Shown: positions 43,178 through 50,761 of the stretch, piece by piece
Numbering within the stretch: position 1 is the first letter of the stretch
How the letters are laid out: every line of letters starts with the position of its first letter
Assembly (NCBI GenBank): GCA_944319915.1
Contig: CALUEY010000033.1
Span: 1 to 64,000 of the forward strand
Direction of reading: 5' to 3'
DNA length: 64,000 bases
Origin: an uncultured Prevotella sp.
Lineage (GTDB): Bacteria > Bacteroidota > Bacteroidia > Bacteroidales > Bacteroidaceae
The notes under the pieces: model-generated
The model's database searches: none
What the model was told of the DNA's origin: nothing
Seen by the model: only the letters and a program-made list of their open reading frames with translations
Position numbers and translations under genes: made by a program

Positions 43178-43537
43178 ATGGAACAGGACACAAACAACAC
43201 CGGCGACATAACCCTGCGCCAGGCGCAGCGGATGGTGGACCACTGGATACGCACCTACGGCGTGCGCTACTTCTCGGAGCTTACCAACATGGCCGTGCTC
43301 ACCGAGGAGGTGGGCGAGCTGGCACGCGTCATCGCCCGCCGCTACGGCGACCAGAGCTTCAAGCCCGGCGAGAGGGCCAACCTCGGCGACGAGATGGCCG
43401 ACGTGCTGTGGGTGCTGCTCTGCCTGGCCAACCAGACCGGGGTGGACCTCACCGAGGAGCTGCGCCGCAACATCGCGAAAAAGACCGGAAGAGACAAGCT
43501 TAGGCACATAAACAACGAAAAACTTACTGAAAAATGA
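43178..43537 (+). CDS. MazG-like nucleotide pyrophosphohydrolase
   Basis: A 119-residue all-alpha NTP pyrophosphatase probably hydrolysing (d)NTPs to monophosphates. Metal-binding motif ELTNMAVLTEEVGELARVIA (ExxE) and LGDEMADVLWVLLCLAN (ExxD). Start at ATG 43178 (MEQDTNNTGDITLRQAQRMV). Its TGA overlaps the deoC ATG (ATGA). The gap 43054-43177 holds a short inverted repeat CCACCAA / TTGGTGG (about 43069 and 43137) and nothing coding. Confidence 0.88.
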   Translation: MEQDTNNTGDITLRQAQRMVDHWIRTYGVRYFSELTNMAVLTEEVGELARVIARRYGDQSFKPGERANLGDEMADVLWVLLCLANQTGVDLTEELRRNIAKKTGRDKLRHINNEKLTEK

Positions 43538-44475
43538 CAGAAACGAACGCTAACAACCACCACGGCCACGCACACGGCGGGGCCGCGCCGAGGATGAGCA
43601 AGTATGAGGAGGCACTGGCAAAGTATGACCTGCAGGCTGACGACGCCGAGGTGAGGGCCGCCGTGAAGAAGCTCATCGGCGAGAAAGTGCACGAGAACGA
43701 CACGCCCGAGGCCAAGCGCTTCCTCATGGGCAGCATAGAGCTCACCACGCTCAAGACCACCGACTCCGAGGAGAGCGTGCTGGCGCTCACCGAGCGCGTG
43801 AACCAGTTCGACGAGGCCTACCCCGACCTGCCCCACGTGGCCACCATCTGCGTCTACCCCTGCTTCGCCCTCACTGTGAGCCAGGCGCTCGAGGTGGAGG
43901 GCGTCGAGGTGGCCTGCGTGTCGGGCAGCTTCCCCTCGGCGCAGACGTTCCCCGAGGTGAAGGTGGCCGAGACGGCGCTGGCTCTGAAGGACGGCGCCAC
44001 CGAGATTGACATGGTGATGCCCGTGGGCAAGTTCCTCAGCGGCGACTACGAGGGCCTCTGCGACGAGATAGGCGAGCTTAAGGAGGTGTGCGGCGAGCGC
44101 AAGCTCAAGGTGATACTGGAGACGGGCTGCCTCAAGACCGCGGCCAACGTAAAGCGCGCCTCGCTGCTGGCCATGTATGCCGGGGCCGACTACATAAAGA
44201 CGTCGACGGGCAAGCTCGAGCCTGCCGCCACGCCTGAGGCCGCCTACGTGATGTGCCAGGCCATACGCGAGTACTACCAGGAAACGGGCATACAGGTAGG
44301 TTTCAAGCCCGCAGGCGGCATAAACTCGGTGACCGACGCCCTCACCTACTACACCATCGTGAAAGAGCTCCTGGGCGAGAAATGGCTCACCAACCAGTGG
44401 TTCCGCCTGGGCACGAGCCGCCTGGCCAACATGCTGCTCAGCGAGCTAACGGGCCAGGAAACCAAGTTCTTCTGA
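43534..44475 (+). CDS. deoC: Deoxyribose-phosphate aldolase
   Basis: Cleaves 2-deoxyribose 5-phosphate to glyceraldehyde 3-phosphate and acetaldehyde. 313 residues, including an N-terminal extension with a His/Gly-rich stretch (NANNHHGHAHGGAAPRMSKY) of unknown role. The aldolase core has ATEIDMVMPVGKFLSGDYEG, the Schiff-base Lys in GADYIKTSTGK, and the second Lys in VGFKPAGGINSVTDAL. It is translationally coupled to the MazG-like gene by an ATGA overlap. A family B array begins about 8 nt after the stop. Confidence 0.95.
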   Translation: MTETNANNHHGHAHGGAAPRMSKYEEALAKYDLQADDAEVRAAVKKLIGEKVHENDTPEAKRFLMGSIELTTLKTTDSEESVLALTERVNQFDEAYPDLPHVATICVYPCFALTVSQALEVEGVEVACVSGSFPSAQTFPEVKVAETALALKDGATEIDMVMPVGKFLSGDYEGLCDEIGELKEVCGERKLKVILETGCLKTAANVKRASLLAMYAGADYIKTSTGKLEPAATPEAAYVMCQAIREYYQETGIQVGFKPAGGINSVTDALTYYTIVKELLGEKWLTNQWFRLGTSRLANMLLSELTGQETKFF

Positions 44476-44482
44476 TGACTAA

Positions 44483-44575
44483 GGGCCTATCGGGCCTATA
44501 AGGCCTATAAGGCCCTATAAGACCTATAGGCCCTATAAGCCTTATAGGGCCTTATAGGCCAAATAGGCCAAATAA
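44483..44575 (+). repeat. Family B 9-nt array 5' of four-helix protein 2
   Basis: About ten units (GGGCCTATC, GGGCCTATA, AGGCCTATA, AGACCTATA, GGCCCTATA, AGCCTTATA, GGCCAAATA twice). Most are 9 nt, two are 10 nt. Units change from CCTATA-type to CCAAATA-type left to right, as in the other family B arrays. It ends about 38 nt before the four-helix ATG. Confidence 0.9.
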
Positions 44576-44613
44576 GAAACTAAAAACCAATACAACCAAA
44601 AATCCTACCTACC

Positions 44614-45177
44614 ATGCCCGACCCTTTCCTGCCGCAGCGCGGCAACTACCGCAACCTAAAGGCATACCAAAAGGCGGAATGCGTGTACGACGTTACGTTC
44701 TACTTCGCACACAAATTCCTTGAAAAAGGCGACCGGACGATAGACCAGATGGTGCAGGCGGCGCGCTCGTGCAAGCAGAACATAGTTGAGGGTAGCGCGG
44801 CCAGCACCGCCTCAAGGGAGACGGAGCTTAAGCTCATCAACGTGGCCAAGGCCAGCCTGCAGGAGCTGCTGGCCGACTACGAGGACTACCTCAGGGTGAG
44901 GGGCTTGGTGCAGTGGCCGCCGGCCTCGCCCAAGGCCGTGCAGGCCAGGGCCGTGTGCGCCAGGCACAACGAGAGCGCTTACTACCGCGAGGCCATCAAG
45001 ATACGCTCCGACGAGACAGTGGCCAACATCGCCATAACCCTCATACACCAAACCGACGCTTTCCTCAAGAAGCTCATCGACCGCCTGAAGAAAGACTTCG
45101 TGGAGCAAGGCGGCATACGCGAGCAGATGCACAAGGCACGGGTGGAGTGGCGCCGCCGCAACGGCGGCGGGCGGTGA
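44614..45177 (+). CDS. Four-helix-bundle 'suffix' protein, copy 2 (S23/bIVP-related)
   Basis: A 187-residue paralogue of the 11183 gene. It shares MPDxFxPQxGxY, AYQKAECxYDVT, GDRTxDQMxQAARS, KQNIxEGSAA, ASRETExKL, NVAKASLQELLADY and the C-terminal suffix GGIREQMxxARxExRxxNG (roughly 60% identity by eye). It is basic, with no signal peptide, so cytosolic. Relatives bind nucleic acid or assist retroelements (Avd), but no reverse transcriptase or template/variable repeat is visible here. It is bracketed by family B arrays: 44483-44575 on the 5' side, and 45179 onward immediately after its TGA. Role unknown. Confidence 0.85.
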   Translation: MPDPFLPQRGNYRNLKAYQKAECVYDVTFYFAHKFLEKGDRTIDQMVQAARSCKQNIVEGSAASTASRETELKLINVAKASLQELLADYEDYLRVRGLVQWPPASPKAVQARAVCARHNESAYYREAIKIRSDETVANIAITLIHQTDAFLKKLIDRLKKDFVEQGGIREQMHKARVEWRRRNGGGR

Positions 45178-45261
45178 TGGCCCATTTGGCCTATTTGGCC
45201 TATAAGACCTATAAGGCCTATAGGCCAAATAAGCCTTATAAGCCCTTTAGGCCAAATAGGC
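45178..45261. repeat. Family B 9-nt array filling the gap between two converging stop codons
   Basis: About nine strict 9-nt units (GGCCCATTT, GGCCTATTT, GGCCTATAA, GACCTATAA, GGCCTATAG, GCCAAATAA, GCCTTATAA, GCCCTTTAG, GCCAAATAG) cover the whole space between the four-helix TGA (45175-45177) and the polyprenyl synthase TGA (45262-45264). Both stops read TGA, and nothing else lies between. Confidence 0.92.
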
Positions 45262-46242
45262 TCAGTTGCTCCTCCTGATCACGAAGTCAACGTAGGCCGT
45301 GAGGGCGGAGCTTATCTCGGGCGAGGCCACCGAGGCCCCGATGAAGCCCATGCACTGGCGGCGCATCTCCTCCATGCGACCCTGGGCATACTCTATGCCG
45401 CCGTTTTTCTTGGTGAAATCCACCAAAAGGGCGATTTCACCGGGCGTCACGGTGCCGTCCTTCACCTTGCGGGCAAGGGCCAGCATGGCGGCGTCGGGGG
45501 CGGTGTTGAGGGCATGGATGACAGGCAGGGTTAGCTTGCCCTCGGCCATGTCGTTGCCGGTGGGCTTGCCGATGGCGGCCGAGGGGAAGTAGTCGAATAT
45601 GTCGTCGCGTATCTGGAATATCATGCCCAGCGTGCTGCCGAAGCCCTTGGCCGCCTCGATGTCGGCCTGGGCGGCCCCGGCCGAGAGCGCCCCTATGGCG
45701 CAGCAAGCCTCGAAGAGGGCCGCCGTCTTCTGGCGTATCACGCTGTAGTAAACCTGCTCGGATATCTCTTGGCTGCCTATGTTGGATAGCTGAAGTATCT
45801 CGCCGCTGGCCAGGGTGCGCCCCAGCTCGGAGAGGTAGCGCACTATCTGCAGGTTGCCCGTGAGCGACACGTGGAGCAGCGCGGTGGACAGCAGGTAGTC
45901 GCCCACGAGCACCGCCACCTTGTTGCCATACGTGGCGTTGAGCGAGGCCTGCCCCCTGCGCTCGCCGCTCTCGTCCACCACGTCGTCGTGCACGAGGCTG
46001 GCCGTGTGGAGCAGCTCCAGGCCCACGGCGGCGTCCTGCGTGGCCCTGGTGGCCCGGCCGTAGTTGCGGGCCATGAGCAGTATGAGCATGGGGCGCATGC
46101 GCTTGCCCGCCTTCTGCCTTATGTGGTCCAGGGCCTGCGAGAGCATGCCGTCGGCGTGGGTCATCGAACTGCCGAAGAGCGCGTTGAAGTCGGCCAGCTC
46201 GGCCTCTATCGGCTTCCTTATAAGCGATAAATAGTCCATCAT
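45262..46242 (-). CDS. Polyprenyl diphosphate synthase (octaprenyl/heptaprenyl type)
   Basis: Chain-elongating trans-isoprenyl synthase making the side chain of menaquinone. 326 residues with the first Asp-rich motif LVHDDVVDESGERRG, the second QIRDDIFDYF, KRMRPMLILL near residue 48, and GKLTLPVIHAL. ispB-like by family; the product chain length cannot be read. It has a -7 box (TAATTTTG on the minus strand, 46256-46263). It is divergent from polA. Confidence 0.9.
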   Translation of the reverse strand: MMDYLSLIRKPIEAELADFNALFGSSMTHADGMLSQALDHIRQKAGKRMRPMLILLMARNYGRATRATQDAAVGLELLHTASLVHDDVVDESGERRGQASLNATYGNKVAVLVGDYLLSTALLHVSLTGNLQIVRYLSELGRTLASGEILQLSNIGSQEISEQVYYSVIRQKTAALFEACCAIGALSAGAAQADIEAAKGFGSTLGMIFQIRDDIFDYFPSAAIGKPTGNDMAEGKLTLPVIHALNTAPDAAMLALARKVKDGTVTPGEIALLVDFTKKNGGIEYAQGRMEEMRRQCMGFIGASVASPEISSALTAYVDFVIRRSN

Positions 46243-46255
46243 CCTAAATTTGATA

Positions 46256-46263
46256 CAAAATTA
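46256..46263 (-). promoter_or_regulatory. Promoter -7 element for the polyprenyl synthase gene
   Basis: CAAAATTA on + reads TAATTTTG on the minus strand, 14 nt from the ATG. The divergent polA side has TTTAGTAATTTTACGC at about 46291-46306, a weak match on +. Confidence 0.45.
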
Positions 46264-46324
46264 GTGAATTTATCGGGATATCGGAATTATTTTAGTAATT
46301 TTACGCTGAAAAAACCAAAATGAG

Positions 46325-49093
46325 ATGGACAAGCTATTCCTTTTAGACGCCTACGCGCTCATCTACCGCTCCTACTACGCCTTCATCAAGAGCCCCCGGG
46401 TGAACTCCAAGGGCCTTAACACCTCGGCCATAATGGGCTTCGTGAGCACGCTCCACGAGGTGCTGGCCAAGGAGAGGCCCACGCACGTGGGCGTGGCGTT
46501 CGACCCCCCGGGGCCAACCTTCCGCCACGAGGCCTTCCCCGAGTACAAGGCGCAGCGCGAGGCCACGCCCGAGGACATCAGGCGCGCCGTGCCTATAATA
46601 AAAGACATACTCGGGGCCTGGCGCATACCCATACTCGAGGCGCCCGGCTTCGAGGCCGACGACGTGATAGGCACGCTGGCCACCAAGGCCGCCGCCGCCG
46701 GGGCTACTACCTACATGCTCACGCCCGACAAGGACTACGGCCAGCTCGTGGGCCCGGGGGTGATGATGTACCGCCCGCGCCACGGCTCGGCGGGCTACGA
46801 GGTGATGGGCCCGGCCGAGGTGCAGGCCAAGTACGGCATAAGCTCGCCAGCACAGGTGGCCGACCTGCTGGGCCTCATGGGCGACGCCGCCGACAACATA
46901 CCCGGATGCCCGGGCGTGGGCGAGAAGACGGCGGCCAGGCTCATAGCCGAGTTCGGCAGCGTGGAGGCCCTGCTCGAGGGCACCGACCGGCTCAAGGGCG
47001 CACTGCGCAGGAAGGTGGAGGAGAACGCCGAGAAGATACGCTTCTCAAAGTTCCTGGCCACCATCAGGACCGACGTGCCAATACAGCTCGACATGGACAG
47101 CCTGAGCCTGCACGAACCCGACGAGCAAAGGCTGCTCGAAATCTTCGACGAACTGGAGATGAAGGCACTGGCAAACCGCATACTTAAAAAAACGGAAAAT
47201 AAGCAAAACAACGATAAAGCGCAGCTCGCGCTCTTTGCGGAATTTGCGCCCGACGGGGCGGAAGGGCCAAAAAACGCGAATTATGAGAGCCTTAACACGG
47301 TGACTCACGAGTATAAACTTATTGACAAACAAGAGGATATGCTCAAAATCCGTGACTTTTTCATGACAAAGCAAACTCTCAGCCTGGACACGGAGACCAC
47401 CTCAACCCACCCCATCGACGCCGAACTCGTGGGCCTGAGCTTCGCCGTGGAGGAATCGAAGGCGTTTTACGTGCCTGTGCCGGCCAACCGTGAAGAAGCC
47501 CAAACAATCGTTAACATATTTAAACCGCTGTACGAACACCCGGGAATCCTCAAGGTTGGGCAGAACCTGAAGTACGACATCGAGGTGCTGGCCCAGTATG
47601 GCGTGAGGCTGGCCGGCCCGATGTTCGACACCATGATAGCCCACTACCTCATACAGCCCGAGCTGCGCCACAACATGGACTCCATGGCCGAGGCCTACTT
47701 GGGCTACCGCACCATCCACATCGACGAGCTCATAGGCCCCAGGGGCAAGAATCAGCTCTCAATGCGCGACCTGCCCCCGGAGCAGGTGTACGAGTACGCC
47801 GCCGAGGACGCCGACATAACCCTGCGCCTCAAGAACAAGCTGGAGCCGGAGCTGGAGCGCATCGGCGCCACGCAGCTGATGAGCGAGGTGGAGATGCCGC
47901 TCGTGCCGGTGCTGGCCGCCATGGAGCTGCAAGGGGTGAGGATAGACACGGCCGCGCTGGCCGAAACGTCGGAGATGCTCACCTCGAGGATGCGCGACGT
48001 GGAGCGGGAGGTTTACGCCGAGGCGGGGCGCGAGTTCAACATAGCCTCGCCCAAGCAGGTGGGCGAGGTGCTCTTCGACGAGCTCAAGGTGACGGCCAAG
48101 CCCAAGAAGACCAAGACGGGCCAGTACGTAACGAGCGAGGAGGTGCTGCAGGCCCTGGCGCCCAAGCACCCCGTGGTGGCCCACATACTGGAGCACAGGG
48201 GCCTGAAGAAGCTGCTCGGCACCTACGTAGACGCCCTGCCCAGGCTCATCAACCCCCGCACGGGCCGCATACACACCTCGTTCAACCAGGCCGTCACGGC
48301 CACGGGCCGCCTCTCGTCGAGCGACCCCAACCTGCAGAACATACCCGTGCGCGGCGAGGATGGCAAGGAGATACGCCGCGCCTTCGTGGCCGAGCCGGGC
48401 TGCCTGTTCTTCTCGGCCGACTACAGCCAGATAGAGCTGCGCGTGATGGCCCACCTCAGCGGCGACGATAACATGATAGAGGCCTTCCGCGAGGGCCACG
48501 ACATCCACGCCGCCACCGCCGCCAAGATATACAAGAAGCCCATGGCCGAGGTGACGCGCGACGAGCGCACACGCGCCAAGCGGGCCAACTTCGGCATCAT
48601 CTACGGCATAACCGTGTTCGGCCTGGCCGAGCGCCTGGGCATCAGCCGCGACGAGGCCCGACGGCTCATCGACGGCTACTTCAGCACCTTCCCGCGAGTG
48701 CACGACTACATGGAGCAGGCCAAGGAGCAGGCCCGCAGGCAGGGCTACGTGGAGACGCTCTTCCACCGCCGGCGCTACCTGCCCGACATCAACTCGCGCA
48801 ACGCCACCGTGCGCGGCTTCGCCGAGCGCAACGCCATCAACGCACCCATACAAGGCACCGCCGCCGACATAATAAAGGTGGCCATGGGGCGCATAGCGGC
48901 CCGCTTCGAGGCCGAGGGGCTGCGCTCCAAGATGATACTGCAGGTGCACGACGAACTGAACTTCAGCGTATGCCCCGACGAGAAGGAGCGCGTGGAGCGC
49001 GCCGTGATAGAGGAGATGGAGGGGGCCTTCAGGATGAGCGTGCCGCTCGTGGCCGACTGCGGCTGGGGCGGCAACTGGCTCGAAGCGCACTGA
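46325..49093 (+). CDS. polA: DNA polymerase I
   Basis: Repair and Okazaki-fragment polymerase, 922 residues. The 5'-3' exonuclease domain (1-300) has FDPPGPTFRHEAFPEYKAQR and the helix-3-turn motif NIPGCPGVGEKTAARLI. The 3'-5' exonuclease domain has its first acidic motif intact (LSLDTETTSTHPID, near 354). Polymerase motifs are A (SADYSQIELRVMAHLSGD, near 698), B (RAKRANFGIIYGITVFGL) and C (LQVHDELNFSV). An alternative ATG at 46320 is out of frame. A TTAAGAA module starts 2 nt after the stop. Confidence 0.97.
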   Translation: MDKLFLLDAYALIYRSYYAFIKSPRVNSKGLNTSAIMGFVSTLHEVLAKERPTHVGVAFDPPGPTFRHEAFPEYKAQREATPEDIRRAVPIIKDILGAWRIPILEAPGFEADDVIGTLATKAAAAGATTYMLTPDKDYGQLVGPGVMMYRPRHGSAGYEVMGPAEVQAKYGISSPAQVADLLGLMGDAADNIPGCPGVGEKTAARLIAEFGSVEALLEGTDRLKGALRRKVEENAEKIRFSKFLATIRTDVPIQLDMDSLSLHEPDEQRLLEIFDELEMKALANRILKKTENKQNNDKAQLALFAEFAPDGAEGPKNANYESLNTVTHEYKLIDKQEDMLKIRDFFMTKQTLSLDTETTSTHPIDAELVGLSFAVEESKAFYVPVPANREEAQTIVNIFKPLYEHPGILKVGQNLKYDIEVLAQYGVRLAGPMFDTMIAHYLIQPELRHNMDSMAEAYLGYRTIHIDELIGPRGKNQLSMRDLPPEQVYEYAAEDADITLRLKNKLEPELERIGATQLMSEVEMPLVPVLAAMELQGVRIDTAALAETSEMLTSRMRDVEREVYAEAGREFNIASPKQVGEVLFDELKVTAKPKKTKTGQYVTSEEVLQALAPKHPVVAHILEHRGLKKLLGTYVDALPRLINPRTGRIHTSFNQAVTATGRLSSSDPNLQNIPVRGEDGKEIRRAFVAEPGCLFFSADYSQIELRVMAHLSGDDNMIEAFREGHDIHAATAAKIYKKPMAEVTRDERTRAKRANFGIIYGITVFGLAERLGISRDEARRLIDGYFSTFPRVHDYMEQAKEQARRQGYVETLFHRRRYLPDINSRNATVRGFAERNAINAPIQGTAADIIKVAMGRIAARFEAEGLRSKMILQVHDELNFSVCPDEKERVERAVIEEMEGAFRMSVPLVADCGWGGNWLEAH

Positions 49094-49135
49094 AATGAAT
49101 TAAGAATTAAAAATTAAGAATTAAGAAAATATGCG
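49094..49135 (+). repeat. TTAAGAA module without an array
   Basis: AATTAAGAATTAAAAATTAA then GAATTAAGAAAATATGC directly after the polA stop, matching the module in the ruvB-coaD gap up to AAAATATGC. It then continues into unrelated sequence with a hairpin CCGGGCAG/CTGCCCGG (about 49149-49167). No family A or B units follow. Confidence 0.75.
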
Positions 49136-49224
49136 GCGGTGAGTCTCAACCGGGCAGCCCTGCCCGGCGGAGCGGCGAGCCACAAGCACAACAACCAACG
49201 GCCATCAAACCAAAAAAAAGACCT

Positions 49225-49902
49225 ATGAAGAAAAAACTGCTATCACTGGCCATCATGGCCATGGCCGCCACGCTGGCCCAGGCCCAGGCGCAACCCGGCA
49301 AACTGAGCCTGAAGCCCATGGTGGGCGTAACAGTGTCAACCCTGTCCGACGCCGACGTAGACCTCGACGCGCTGCTCGGCATACCGGGCGCAGGCACCAT
49401 CGAGGCCTTACCCAAGGTGGGCTTCGTCATCGGAGGCGAGGTGGAGTGGCAGGCAAACCCGGTGCTGGCCCTCTCGGCCGGCCTCACCTACTCCACGCTG
49501 GGCTGCCGCTTCGACGAGTTCGGCATACATCAGGGAAGCGAGCGCATAGGCGCAAAGGACATAAAGCTATCGCTCAACTACCTCAACATACCCATCATGG
49601 CCAACTTCTACGTGGCCAAGGGCTTTGCACTGAAGGTGGGCCTGCAGCCGCAGATACTGATAAAGGCCAAGGAGCAAATGACCGTCTACGCCGAATCGGG
49701 CGGGATGTACGGCAGCGTGGACTTATCGGAAGACGACCTCAACACCAACGACTTCGCCCTGTCGCTGCCCATCGGCCTGTCATACGAGATAAATAACATT
49801 GTGTTCGACGCACGCTACGCCTTCGGCCTAACCGACGTGTACGATGACAGCCACAACAAGTGCTCGGCATTCCAGTTCACCGTGGGCTACCGCTTCCACT
49901 GA
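49225..49902 (+). CDS. Outer membrane beta-barrel protein (PorT-like family)
   Basis: A 225-residue barrel with a signal peptide (MKKKLLSLAIMAMAATLAQA). Alternating amphipathic strands include LKPMVGVTVSTLSDADVDLD, LSLNYLNIPIMANFYVAKGF and LKVGLQPQILIKAKEQM. It ends FQFTVGYRFH with a terminal aromatic-x-aromatic pattern. It fits the outer-membrane beta-barrel family that is common in Bacteroidetes. The ligand or role is unknown. Confidence 0.85.
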   Translation: MKKKLLSLAIMAMAATLAQAQAQPGKLSLKPMVGVTVSTLSDADVDLDALLGIPGAGTIEALPKVGFVIGGEVEWQANPVLALSAGLTYSTLGCRFDEFGIHQGSERIGAKDIKLSLNYLNIPIMANFYVAKGFALKVGLQPQILIKAKEQMTVYAESGGMYGSVDLSEDDLNTNDFALSLPIGLSYEINNIVFDARYAFGLTDVYDDSHNKCSAFQFTVGYRFH

Positions 49903-50170
49903 GCATCGTCCCGCCGGCCCGCCCCCGCACGGCCACGGCGACAAGCCCGGGCGGCTCAGCGCAGCAAGGGCCAAAATAGTTTACAAAGCAGGCTCCGCCC
50001 CACCCCACCCTGCCCCGCCGCACGCCCGCATGGCCCTTTCCGCGGCGCAACAAAGGCCGTTTGGCAGCGCAATGCGCGCCGTTTCGCAATGCGGAACGGC
50101 GCGCATCCGTATCCGCCTCGTAACCAATTCGTTACGTAAAAGAGCCAGTCAGTGCGCCCCTCAGCGACAA
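49903..50170. other. Gene-free gap with GCCGTTT/AAACGGC palindromes
   Basis: GGCCGTTTGGCAGCGCAATG (50051-50070) and CGCCGTTTCGCAATGCGGAA with CGGCGCGC (50077-50104) form family E-like inverted sequence. No coding region is supported. Confidence 0.5.
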
Positions 50171-50470
50171 CACCAATGAACTCCAACCGAAAACTCCAAC
50201 GAAAACACCCACGAAAACTCCAACGAAAACACCCACGAAAACTCCAACGAAAACACCCACGTTCAGGCGGGTTTGCAACCCGCCTGCATCCTGTTGCGGG
50301 TTTGCAACCCGCTTCAAATCAGCTTGTTCTCTTCACCGGGTCTCAGACCCGGCCACAGACAGCGGCGGGTTGCAAACCCGCCGCAACGTGGGAGAATGCG
50401 TGGGAGGATGCGTGGGAGGCAAAATGGTTGCAAACCCGCCGCAACGTGGTGGTTTGCAACCCGCATCGAG
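50171..50470. repeat. Diverged family C composite repeat
   Basis: Left arm of AACGAAAACACC / CACGAAAACTCC units (12-nt period, 50178-50262). Palindromes follow: GGCGGGTTTGCAACCCGCC (about 50264), GCGGGTTTGCAACCCGC (about 50295), CCGGGTCTCAGACCCGG (about 50336) and GCGGGTTGCAAACCCGC. The right arm is AACGTGGGAGAATGCGTGGG. The cassette linkers of the 19-24 kb copies are missing, so this is a separate lineage or a decayed copy. Confidence 0.8.
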
Positions 50471-50484
50471 CCTGTACTACCACT

Positions 50485-50523
50485 GCCCTCTCCCAACCGG
50501 GGAGAGCCGGAGAGGGGCTTTTT
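50485..50523 (+). terminator. Hairpin with T-tract (CCCTCTCC/GGAGAGGG)
   Basis: CCCTCTCC pairs with GGAGAGGG around a loop that itself contains GGGGAGAGC, followed by CTTTTTC. It could end transcripts from the outer-membrane barrel gene, although that is 580 nt away. Confidence 0.5.
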
Positions 50524-50569
50524 CACTTAAATTAATGTTAGCACCTGCACAACCTAAGGAAATCTTTTG

Positions 50570-50725
50570 TATATTTGCGGTATAAGTACGACGAAACACG
50601 GCCACAACGCGGCCAACGCGCGCAAAAAGCCGAAGGCCAACGCGCAAAAGCAGCGGCCTTGCTCTTGATGAAACGCCATATTAACAGCAAGCTAACAAGC
50701 CTGCAACACCGTGTGGCTAACTTTG
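50570..50725 (+). promoter_or_regulatory. Two candidate -7 elements for the large secreted protein at 50762
   Basis: TATATTTG at 50570-50577 and TAACTTTG at 50718-50725. The second is 36 nt from the ATG and the likelier start. Neither has a perfect -33 TTTG at 19-21 nt. Confidence 0.5.
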
Positions 50726-50761
50726 CAACTGATAACACTTCATTAATTAAAACCAAACATC

